Below are positions 5,116 to 11,376 of a stretch of DNA of 11,376 bases, in pieces. The stretch covers positions 1 through 11,376 of the forward strand of contig JAFGIT010000074.1 in NCBI GenBank assembly GCA_016929465.1, in the 5' to 3' direction. The notes below the pieces were generated by a model. That model made no database searches, was not told the origin of the DNA, and saw nothing but the letters and a program-made list of their open reading frames with translations. Numbering within the stretch: position 1 is the first letter of the stretch; every line of letters begins with the position of its first letter. The DNA comes from JAFGIT01 sp016929465 [NCBI: Candidatus Coatesbacteria bacterium] (lineage in GTDB: Bacteria > B130-G9). The position numbers were made by a program, and so were the translations under genes.

Positions 5116-6804
5116 ATGTTCAAACTTGTTGAGTGTGTTCCGAATTTTAGCGAGGGCCGGGATAGGGCGGTCATCGATGAGATAACTGCTGAGATATCCG
5201 CCACGGCGGACGTGAAGCTGCTCGATGTCGATCCGGGGGCGGATACGAACCGCACGGTCGTGACGTTCATCGGCACGCCGGACGCTTGCGTCGAGGCCGC
5301 CTTCAAGGCGATAAAAAAGGCGGGTGAGCTCATCGACATGACCAAGCACAAGGGCGCGCATGGCCGCATGGGCGCGACCGACGTTTGTCCCTTCGTGCCG
5401 GTCGCAGGGGTGACGATGGAGGATTGCGCCGAGCTTGCGAAGCGACTCGGAAAGCGTGTCGCGGAGGAGCTCAAAATCCCGGTCTATCTCTACGAAGAGG
5501 CGGCACAGAAGCCGGAGCGACAGAACCTCGCCAACTGCCGCAAGGGCGAATACGAGGGGCTGCCCGAGAAGTTGAAGGACCCCGAGTGGGCACCCGACTT
5601 CGGCGAGCCCGTCTTCAACGCGAAGTCCGGGCTGACGACGATTGGCGCCCGTGAGTTCCTCATCGCCTACAACGTCAACCTGAACACTCGCGACGCCAAG
5701 AAAGCGAAGGACATCGCGATGACGATCCGCGAGGCGGGCCGCGCGAAGCGCGATGATGACGGCGAAATCGTCCGCGATGACGACGGCAAGGCAATCAAGG
5801 AACAGGGCCGTCTGACCTTCTGCAAAGGCACCGGCTGGTATATCGACGAGTATGCAATGGCCCAGATTTCGATGAACCTCACGAACTACAAGGTGACACC
5901 GCACCACATCGCGGTAGAAGTGTGCCGCGAAGAGGCGCAGAAGCGCGGGCTGGTCGTGACTGGCACTGAGCTAGTTGGTCTCATCCCCAAGGCAGCGATG
6001 CTGATGGCCGGGAAATACTACCTCGAGAAGCAGGGCAAGTGCCCCGGTCAGCCCGAGAAGGAGCTGATCCGTGTCGCTGCGCAGTCGCTCGGCATGAGCG
6101 AGGTTGCGCCATTTAATCCGAAGGAGAAGATCATCGAGTACCAGTTCGCGGACGACGCGGGCTCGCTCCGCGCGATGACGCTCTGCGACTTTGCGGATGA
6201 GCTCTCGACCGATTCGCCGGCACCTGGCGGAGGCAGTGTGGCCGCGCTCGCCGGCTCGATGTGCGCTTCACTTGCCGCGATGGTCGCGAATCTGACGCAC
6301 GGCAAGAAGGGCTACGAGGACAAGAACGACGAAATGGCCGAGGTCGCTCTCGCCGGGCAGCCGATGAAGGATGAGTTTCTCCAGCTGATCGACACCGACG
6401 CCAAGGCCTTCGACAACGTCATGGCCAAGATGCGCATGAAGAAAAAGACACCCGAGGAGAAAGCTGCGCGTAACGCCGCGGTCCAGGAGGCCACGAAGGA
6501 GGCGACGCTGGTCCCGCTGTCGGTGCTGAAAAAGTCCCTCGATGCGCTGAAGCTTGCGAAGGTGGTTGCCGAGAAGGGGAATGTGAACTCGCTAAGTGAC
6601 GCTGGTGTCTCCGCGATGATGGGCTATGCCGCTGCGGAGGGCGCCTATATGAACGTGGTCATCAACCTGGCGGGCATCGAGGACAAGGAATTCGTCGAGA
6701 GGACGAAGGCTGAGGCGGACGAGCTGCTGGCCTCCTGCAAGGAGCTGTCGGATTCGATCCGCAAGGAAGTCATGGACAGGCTGATAGCCAATATCAAGGT
6801 GTGA
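5116..6804 (+). CDS. ftcD: bifunctional glutamate formiminotransferase / formiminotetrahydrofolate cyclodeaminase
   Basis: A 562-residue full-length FtcD. It moves the formimino group from N-formimino-L-glutamate to tetrahydrofolate, then cyclises and deaminates it to 5,10-methenyl-THF and ammonia, joining histidine breakdown to one-carbon metabolism. The formiminotransferase N- and C-subdomains span about 1-330 (KLVECVPNFSEGRD at the start; HKGAHGRMGATD with H82, the catalytic histidine in the porcine enzyme; GWYIDEYAMAQISMNLTNY at 240-258). The cyclodeaminase spans about 351-555 (SPAPGGGSVAALAGSMCASLA, an Asp-rich helix near D430, NSLSDAGVSAMMGYAA). A charged piece (208-230) between strands carries the doubled RDDDG motif. 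ATG 5116 follows AAGAGG. No hutH, hutU or hutI is in the window. The gene looks more GC-rich in codon choice than its neighbours. Confidence 0.96.
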   Translation: MFKLVECVPNFSEGRDRAVIDEITAEISATADVKLLDVDPGADTNRTVVTFIGTPDACVEAAFKAIKKAGELIDMTKHKGAHGRMGATDVCPFVPVAGVTMEDCAELAKRLGKRVAEELKIPVYLYEEAAQKPERQNLANCRKGEYEGLPEKLKDPEWAPDFGEPVFNAKSGLTTIGAREFLIAYNVNLNTRDAKKAKDIAMTIREAGRAKRDDDGEIVRDDDGKAIKEQGRLTFCKGTGWYIDEYAMAQISMNLTNYKVTPHHIAVEVCREEAQKRGLVVTGTELVGLIPKAAMLMAGKYYLEKQGKCPGQPEKELIRVAAQSLGMSEVAPFNPKEKIIEYQFADDAGSLRAMTLCDFADELSTDSPAPGGGSVAALAGSMCASLAAMVANLTHGKKGYEDKNDEMAEVALAGQPMKDEFLQLIDTDAKAFDNVMAKMRMKKKTPEEKAARNAAVQEATKEATLVPLSVLKKSLDALKLAKVVAEKGNVNSLSDAGVSAMMGYAAAEGAYMNVVINLAGIEDKEFVERTKAEADELLASCKELSDSIRKEVMDRLIANIKV

Positions 6805-6823
6805 CGATATTTCTTTTGGGGCG

Positions 6824-6855
6824 GGGCAATTCCCATCGTGAGGCGGGAATTGCCT
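6824..6855 (+). terminator. hairpin terminator after ftcD
   Basis: GGCAATTCCC (6825-6834) and GGGAATTGCC (6845-6854) form a perfect 10-bp stem with a 10-base loop, 20 bases after the ftcD stop. Only a pyrimidine-rich, T-poor tail (GCTCCTTTCC) follows, so termination may be partial. Confidence 0.6.
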
Positions 6856-6963
6856 GCTCCTTTCCAATTGCTCCGATTATTCGAGAAGACCTCCTCCCTC
6901 CCCTGCAATCCAAAGCTATCTCGTGCTTGCCGGTCGCAAGAGGCTGCCACGGTCGTTTGAAGC

Positions 6964-6991
6964 TTGACAATTCCCGCATCAGTTTTAGAAT
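6964..6991 (+). promoter_or_regulatory. promoter of the RAM-domain gene
   Basis: TTGACA (6964-6969) is followed after 16 bases by TAGAAT (6986-6991, 5/6 match to the -10 consensus). It is placed after the ftcD hairpin and about 70 bases before the next gene, so that gene is probably transcribed separately from ftcD. Confidence 0.6.
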
Positions 6992-7064
6992 CTTTTTGGG
7001 TTGGCGGATAGTCTGCACTACCAGATGCGAACGACATTACCGATGTTAGGAGGTGGACCGTATA

Positions 7065-7307
7065 TTGAATAAACACAAAGGTTTCGTGGCCGTGAATGTC
7101 GCGACAGGAGAGGCGCTAAACGTTTACAATTACCTGAAGAAGCGTCCCGAGGTAACCTCGATTTACCTCGTCGCTGGCATGTATGACCTGATGATGATAA
7201 TCGAGGCGGATTCATCTGAGGTCTTTGCGGATTTCATTGTGCAAGAAATCCAGAAGACCAAGGGTGTTACCCACACGATGACCTGCATGGCGTTGCGCGG
7301 AGAGTAA
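7065..7307 (+). CDS. stand-alone Lrp/AsnC ligand-binding (RAM) domain protein
   Basis: An 80-residue protein made only of the Lrp/AsnC C-terminal alpha-beta sandwich: a first strand (GFVAVNVATGEA), a helix (NVYNYLKKRPEV), a second strand and turn (TSIYLVAGMYDLMMIIEA, the conserved x-x-G-x-Y/F-D segment), a helix (FADFIVQEIQKTKGV) and a last strand (THTMTCMALRGE). No helix-turn-helix precedes it. Such stand-alone RAM proteins assemble into ring-like oligomers, bind amino acids and may modulate full-length Lrp proteins or enzymes. The start is taken as TTG 7065, because AGGAGGT (7048-7054) lies about ten bases upstream; the in-frame GTG 7053 overlaps that ribosome site and cannot use it. Its place after ftcD is suggestive of amino-acid sensing, but a separate promoter argues against strict co-regulation. 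Confidence 0.85.
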   Translation: MNKHKGFVAVNVATGEALNVYNYLKKRPEVTSIYLVAGMYDLMMIIEADSSEVFADFIVQEIQKTKGVTHTMTCMALRGE

Positions 7308-7604
7308 CGCCGGGGCTTAGACTGGCCGGACTCGAGTTCCCAATTTCGCGGCCGCCATCGTTCTTATGGCTCTGCGACCGTTGTTGTTTCGTGCGCCGGC
7401 AGGCTTTGTGCTGTAGAGCGCGTGGCTTGGATGTGGCGTTGTTGTTCGCGACTCCAAAAACCCGTGCAAGGAGACATTCGTGGCACCGGCTTTCGGAGCA
7501 GCCCATATTTAGTTGTTGGTAACCAAATCACGCAACATCTCGATCGACTATTTCGCCTGTGCGCCGCTCCAGGAGCGATATCATCCATTGCAGCATGCTG
7601 TGCG
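7308..7604. other. intergenic stretch, no gene seen
   Basis: Frames on both strands are short and rich in Cys, Arg, His and Trp, typical of noncoding DNA. No clear terminator follows the RAM gene; CCGG repeats near 7312-7333 could pair only weakly. A 13-base palindrome with a central A, CGCTCCAGGAGCG (7565-7577), lies about 30 bases before the next promoter and could be a protein-binding site. Confidence 0.5.
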
Positions 7605-7634
7605 TTGATGGACTTGGCTGGCAGTGAGTAGAAT
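7605..7634 (+). promoter_or_regulatory. probable promoter of the pentapeptide-dnaB operon
   Basis: TTGATG (7605-7610) and TAGAAT (7629-7634) are separated by 18 bases, about 30 bases before the pentapeptide gene start. No other good promoter is seen before dnaB. Confidence 0.45.
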
Positions 7635-7665
7635 GCACACATTGTGAATCAAGGGAGGTTTGGAT

Positions 7666-8577
7666 TTGAGTAAGTTGACTCGTGAGGAAGTGGAGCGCGG
7701 CGTCCGTGAGGGCAGGAGTTTTGCCGATGCCGACCTGTCTTATGTTGATCTGGATGAATGTGAGCTTTCTGGTACTGATTTTTCGGGTGCGAATTTCGAG
7801 GGCGCTATTCTCAGGAATGCGGACCTTTCATACTGCAATCTTCAGGGCGCCAATCTCTCAAGGGCGAATATGCAGGAGGCGTTCATGAAGAAGGCCGATT
7901 TCACCGGTGCCGTCCTTCAGGGGGCTGACCTCTCGCGAACGCATGTTCGGTCCTGCAATCTCAAGAAGGTGGACCTCCGCGGAGCCAGAGGCGAGGACTG
8001 CGAGTTCACAGAATGCGATATGTCGGAGGCCGTATTAAACGGAGCAGATCTGACACTTTCCGACTTCATCGACTGCGTTTTGGAGCGAGTTGAGGCACTG
8101 GATGCCGACTTTTCTCTCTCCAGCATAAAGAATTGTGTCCTCGACCATTCCAATCTGAAAGGCCTCGACCTCGGCGGTGCCGAAATAACGGACTGCGAGA
8201 TGACAATGGCATGCCTCGATAATGCGAATCTGAGACAAGCAAAGATCAACACATCGAAGTTGATGAAGGCTCAGCTGAAGGAGGCGATTCTCTCCGCGAG
8301 CAACCTCAAAGAGGTCGATCTCACGGAGGCGGACCTGAGCGGCAGCAAGATGGAAATAGCGAAGGTCAGGGAGTGTCAGATGTCGCACGCGAATCTCTCG
8401 GGAGCGGACCTGAAGGCCTCCTACTTCCGCGACGTGAACCTTGCCAGCGCAAATATGGAAGGCGCTGATTGCTTTTCGACAACTTTTCGCAACGTTGAGC
8501 TTTCTGGAATAGACCTATCAGTGGTGAGGAACCTGGACAAGTCCAAGGGCGATCTCAGGAGCGCGGTGGAGTCTTGA
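7666..8577 (+). CDS. pentapeptide-repeat protein
   Basis: About 303 residues. After a short N-terminal helix (SKLTREEVERGVREG), nearly the whole chain consists of five-residue repeats of the A-(D/N)-L-x-x type (for example GANLSRANMQEAF, ADLSGSKMEIAKV). This predicts a right-handed square beta-helix of roughly 13-14 turns. Cysteine is common in the repeats (DCEFTECD, DCEM, ECQM). There is no signal peptide or membrane helix, so it is likely cytoplasmic. Some family members (Qnr, MfpA) mimic DNA and protect gyrase; most have no known role. TTG 7666 is preferred because GGGAGG lies seven bases upstream; TTG 7660 is too close to it. The stop is 22 bases from dnaB, so the two are probably one transcript, which makes a link to replication or DNA binding worth considering, but it is not shown. 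Confidence 0.92.
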   Translation: MSKLTREEVERGVREGRSFADADLSYVDLDECELSGTDFSGANFEGAILRNADLSYCNLQGANLSRANMQEAFMKKADFTGAVLQGADLSRTHVRSCNLKKVDLRGARGEDCEFTECDMSEAVLNGADLTLSDFIDCVLERVEALDADFSLSSIKNCVLDHSNLKGLDLGGAEITDCEMTMACLDNANLRQAKINTSKLMKAQLKEAILSASNLKEVDLTEADLSGSKMEIAKVRECQMSHANLSGADLKASYFRDVNLASANMEGADCFSTTFRNVELSGIDLSVVRNLDKSKGDLRSAVES

Positions 8578-8599
8578 CAAGGCTTTCAGTGGCGACCCT

Positions 8600-10042
8600 A
8601 TGACGATTGAGGTCCAGACCCGAGTCCCTCCCCACGACAGAGAGGCGGAGCGGCTCGTAATAGGCGGTCTTCTGATTGATAACGGGCTTATTCCGGTAGT
8701 CGGCGAGAGTATAACCGAGAAGAGCTTCGACTTTGCTGCGCATAGAGATATATACGCAGCGATTCTCGATCTCTTCGAAAGAGACTTCCCGGTCGATCTC
8801 GTTACTCTGAAGGACGAGCTGACACGTCGTCAGAAGCTCGACCGTGTGGGCGGCATGGCCTATATATCGGGGCTCCTGGCGGACGTGTCCGCAATAACCA
8901 ACGTTCGACATTATGCGAGTATAATCAGCGACAAGTTCCTTCTTCGGAGGCTCATCACAGCCTGCAACCGGATCATAGACCGCTGCTATGACGGTGCCCA
9001 GGACGCGATGGACGCGCTCGAGTATGCCGAGAGATCGGTATCCGATGTGGCGCAGAACAGGTCTCGCACATCCGTCGTTCCTCTGGGTGATATCGTCGAG
9101 GATAATCTCGACACCATCGAGAAGCTCGCGACCGGCGAGAAGAAGGTCTCTGGCGTCCCGACCGGCTTCAAGGACCTGGACGCGCTGATCCTCGGATTTC
9201 ACCCGGGAGATGAGATAATAATCGGCTCGCGACCGAGCGTCGGAAAGACTTCGCTCTGCCTGAACATGGCCCAAAATATGACCAAGCGGGATAAGGTCCC
9301 CATTCTCATCTTCACCATTGAGATGTCAAAGGAGGAGATCACAAATCGCCTGATCTCCTCGGTTGCCGGAGTTTCGCTTTTGAAGATAAGGAGCGGCAAG
9401 CTCTCTCACAAAGATCGGGAAGCGATCAAAGCAGCCTGCGACGAAATCGGCGAGCTGCCAATCTTTATAGATGATTCCGCGACGCTTACGCCGCTTCAGA
9501 TGCGATCTCGGGCCAAGATGCTCAAGGCCGAGCACAACATCGGCGTTGTCATGATCGACTACCTTCAGCTGATGCAGTATCACCGGCGAACCGACAACCG
9601 TCAGCAGGAGGTCACCGCGATTTCCAGGTCCTTGAAGGCAATGGCCCGCGAATTGGATGTCGCAGTTGTTGCCTTTTCCCAGCTGAGCCGCGACGTAACT
9701 AAGCGCCGGGAAAACAACATTCCGCAGTTAGCGGACCTCCGGGAGTCGGGTTCCCTGGAGCAGGACGCTGACGTGGTGCTCTTCCTTCACGACCCGTCGA
9801 GGTCTGTCTATAAGAAGAAAGAGGAAGGTCAGAAGAGGCCAGAAGCGGTAGAAATAGAGGTCATCGTTGCCAAGCAGCGAAATGGCCCGGTTGGCTCGAT
9901 CAAGCTGCTATTCCAGACGAAATTCGCTACCTTCAGGAGCATATCGAACGAACCGGCCCCGCCTTGGGATGCCGGAGATGATTCAGATGGCCCTGACTGG
10001 ATTTCCCAGGATGATGATGACGACGATTTGGACTACGAATAG
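8600..10042 (+). CDS. dnaB: replicative DNA helicase DnaB
   Basis: A 480-residue complete DnaB, the ring-shaped 5'-3' helicase at the replication fork. The N-terminal domain is about 8-115 (PPHDREAERLVIGGLLID; GGMAYISGLLADV). A linker and then the RecA-like motor follow: Walker A GSRPSVGKT (209-217), catalytic glutamate in FTIEMS (E241), Walker B VVMIDYLQL (316-324), AFSQLSRDVTKR, LADLRESGSLEQDADVVLFL (377-396) and the C-terminal KQRNGPVG (425-432) with the likely arginine finger R427. The last 25 residues are a very acidic tail (DDSDGPDW, DDDDDDLDYE) after a proline segment, longer and more acidic than usual. There is no rplI upstream, unlike many bacteria. It starts at ATG 8600 with a weak ribosome site, so translation may depend on the pentapeptide gene just before it. 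Confidence 0.97.
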   Translation: MTIEVQTRVPPHDREAERLVIGGLLIDNGLIPVVGESITEKSFDFAAHRDIYAAILDLFERDFPVDLVTLKDELTRRQKLDRVGGMAYISGLLADVSAITNVRHYASIISDKFLLRRLITACNRIIDRCYDGAQDAMDALEYAERSVSDVAQNRSRTSVVPLGDIVEDNLDTIEKLATGEKKVSGVPTGFKDLDALILGFHPGDEIIIGSRPSVGKTSLCLNMAQNMTKRDKVPILIFTIEMSKEEITNRLISSVAGVSLLKIRSGKLSHKDREAIKAACDEIGELPIFIDDSATLTPLQMRSRAKMLKAEHNIGVVMIDYLQLMQYHRRTDNRQQEVTAISRSLKAMARELDVAVVAFSQLSRDVTKRRENNIPQLADLRESGSLEQDADVVLFLHDPSRSVYKKKEEGQKRPEAVEIEVIVAKQRNGPVGSIKLLFQTKFATFRSISNEPAPPWDAGDDSDGPDWISQDDDDDDLDYE

Positions 10043-10061
10043 CGCCTGGGAAAGAGGGCCT

Positions 10062-11376
10062 CTATCCTAAATCGGATACTCTCTGAATCGCGGATATGGC
10101 GATCGCTCTCGGCCTTCCGGTCGAGCTATCGATCCCCCTGATGTATCCTTCGTTCTTCGGCCCGATGATCTCGGACACCACCAGTTTTCTGAAGCGCACA
10201 GACGAAGTTATCGGTGAAGTGTATTCGATCACAACCGGTTTGCCCAAGGCTTGTGCTTTGCCCAGATCATCCATTATAGCTTTTTGAGACCTGCCCTGGA
10301 GCCGGAGATGCCGCTTCTCGCCTTTATGCTTCATCGATATCGGCTCACGGTTCAAGATTAGGTCCGAGAGCTCGCTCGCGATGAAACTTGCGCGAAGCAT
10401 TAGCTTGTAGGGGATGTGGCTCGAGAGGGCCTCCTCATCAACGAGCAGTTTCTTCAGTGCCGGGAATTCCGATTGAATCAAATCGAGTACCTCCGACATA
10501 CCGAGCGCTGCGGCAAATACAGCAACGCTTTGCTGTAAAGGCAGAGTAAACGCCTGCACTTCCGCCCCCAGTCTCTTCAGGTCCTCGTCGATCTCCGGAA
10601 GATATCCCTCGCGCTTGAGGTCCTTATAGATGGTGCCGGAGTTCTCCCGGTCAATGATCGCGGTCTTCTTCCCTACTCTCTCCTGGACCCCGGCAGTGAT
10701 TTTGCCCGAAGCCATGATCTCGGTCATAAGGAATTCGTCCGCAGTCTCGAGGATGACCGCATCCCTAATCCTGATGTTTCCGAACTTGGCGGACCACTCC
10801 TTTATCGAGTACTCGACGTTCTGAGGAATTCCAGCAGTAGAGTGCTTCTTCAGAAAGGATATTATTGTCTTCGCCTCGATGCCGATCTGCAACGCCCTCG
10901 AGATCGAGTGCTTGCTTATCTGAAACTTGAATACGGCATCAAGTTCCGTCCGGACAGCGAATTTGCTCAAGAACAACAGGGCGGAGCGGTTGAAATCCCG
11001 ATGCGCGGTGATCTCGAAGTCAGGATGAAGAATGAACCGCTGTTTCGCGCCGCTCGGGCCAGGCTGAAAGGCATCGGTCAAGAAAGCCCGACCTCGCTCC
11101 GAGATCGCGAAATGGTTCAGCTCGCCGTTGTCATCCAAGCGCAGCCTTGTCAGGCCGAGCCAATACAGTGGATCGTAAATATAGGCACGCAGCAGAGACC
11201 CCTCCAAGTTGAGCCAGAAGCTCTTCTCACTCTCCTCGCTGTGATGATGACGCCCTGCTCCGGTAGCCAGCAACGTGATCTTCCAATTGTAAGGATTAGA
11301 CGGGGGTCTCAGAAGGCCGGGCTTCTTGACGAACATGTACTCGACGAACGAATCGAACTCGTGCCACTCATCTACA
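10062..11376 (-). CDS. XPB/Ssl2 N-terminal-like protein with WYL-like C-terminus, 5' end outside the window
   Basis: The frame is open from the window edge (VDEWHEFDSFVEYM precedes ATG 11336), so the N-terminus is missing and the ATG is probably internal. Counted from that ATG, about 20-110 is a winged-helix-like region (GLTRLRLDDNGELNHFAISERGRAFL). ILHPDFEITAHRDFNRSALLFLSKFAVRTELDAVFKFQISKHSISRAL (about 102-149), split by family convention into a strand and helix pair, is characteristic of the helicase XPB/Ssl2 N-terminal domain family. Residues about 365-423 (GKPVVIEYT to AISAIQRV) resemble a WYL domain (I-x-Y, R-x-x-x-P, G-R-x-R-x-I-x-x-x-x-I). Bacterial proteins of this type usually lack helicase motor motifs and their role is unknown; WYL domains sense ligands or nucleic acids. 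It converges on dnaB with 19 bases between stops. Confidence 0.8.
   Translation of the reverse strand, partial: VDEWHEFDSFVEYMFVKKPGLLRPPSNPYNWKITLLATGAGRHHHSEESEKSFWLNLEGSLLRAYIYDPLYWLGLTRLRLDDNGELNHFAISERGRAFLTDAFQPGPSGAKQRFILHPDFEITAHRDFNRSALLFLSKFAVRTELDAVFKFQISKHSISRALQIGIEAKTIISFLKKHSTAGIPQNVEYSIKEWSAKFGNIRIRDAVILETADEFLMTEIMASGKITAGVQERVGKKTAIIDRENSGTIYKDLKREGYLPEIDEDLKRLGAEVQAFTLPLQQSVAVFAAALGMSEVLDLIQSEFPALKKLLVDEEALSSHIPYKLMLRASFIASELSDLILNREPISMKHKGEKRHLRLQGRSQKAIMDDLGKAQALGKPVVIEYTSPITSSVRFRKLVVSEIIGPKNEGYIRGIDSSTGRPRAIAISAIQRVSDLG

Noticed and set aside
5748-5796. Doubled RDDDG motif in FtcD as a recent tandem duplication
   Set aside because: As far as I recall, related bacterial FtcD proteins carry a similar R-D-x-x-G pair in this loop, so it is more likely a family trait.
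4915-5907. 330-residue minus-strand frame opposite ftcD
   Set aside because: Antisense shadow of a GC-rich gene; the plus frame is a clear full-length FtcD and the antisense product has no recognisable fold.
7700-8540. Internal repetition as a DNA repeat array
   Set aside because: The repetition is at the protein level (pentapeptides); the DNA copies differ and there are no constant repeats with spacers, so it is not CRISPR.
8555-9274. 239-residue minus-strand frame opposite dnaB
   Set aside because: Shadow of dnaB; no motif, no promoter or ribosome site.
1-11376. GATC avoidance as a sign of long-term restriction
   Set aside because: GATC is common by eye across the window, including in the housekeeping genes, so no depletion is evident; a counted comparison with expectation would be needed.

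Overview
The window is bacterial DNA: Shine-Dalgarno sites of the AGGAGG type, sigma70-like promoters, a replicative DnaB helicase and closely packed operons. It has no 16S gene or other lineage marker, so I do not assign a taxon. The gene mix (bifunctional FtcD, stand-alone RAM domain, pentapeptide protein next to dnaB, XPB-N/WYL protein, frequent TTG starts) would fit an uncultured or candidate-phylum bacterium, but that is inference.

The left part (about 1-4210) is an accessory island read entirely from the minus strand. A strong promoter at 4182-4210 leads into a string of very small genes: a 40-residue one-helix membrane peptide, a DUF2283 protein, a HicB-like antitoxin, a BrnA/CopG-like antitoxin and a DUF2442 protein. 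No HicA or BrnT toxin lies beside them. Next come an M.DpnA-like adenine-N6 methyltransferase and, 17 bases further, a single-domain MutH/Sau3AI-family nuclease. Characterised members of both families recognise GATC, so this looks like a compact GATC restriction-modification system with an unusual pairing of partners. Beyond it are a weakly coding stretch (925-1361), a 54-residue hypothetical protein, and a HemK-like methyltransferase that appears frameshifted near position 60 and runs toward the window edge.

The middle part (4254-4952) is a REP-associated tyrosine transposase (RAYT) gene. It is bracketed by two mirror-image arrays of three hairpins each, with a fourth, unpaired hairpin on the right. 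This separates the island from the housekeeping block.

The right part (5031-10042, plus strand) holds ftcD (formiminotransferase-cyclodeaminase, histidine/folate one-carbon metabolism) behind a promoter overlapped by an inverted repeat and followed by a hairpin terminator. After it come a stand-alone Lrp/AsnC ligand-binding (RAM) protein with its own promoter, and a pentapeptide-repeat protein placed 22 bases ahead of dnaB as an apparent operon. A convergent minus-strand gene at the right edge encodes an XPB/Ssl2 N-terminal-like protein with a WYL-like C-terminus; its 5' end is outside the window.
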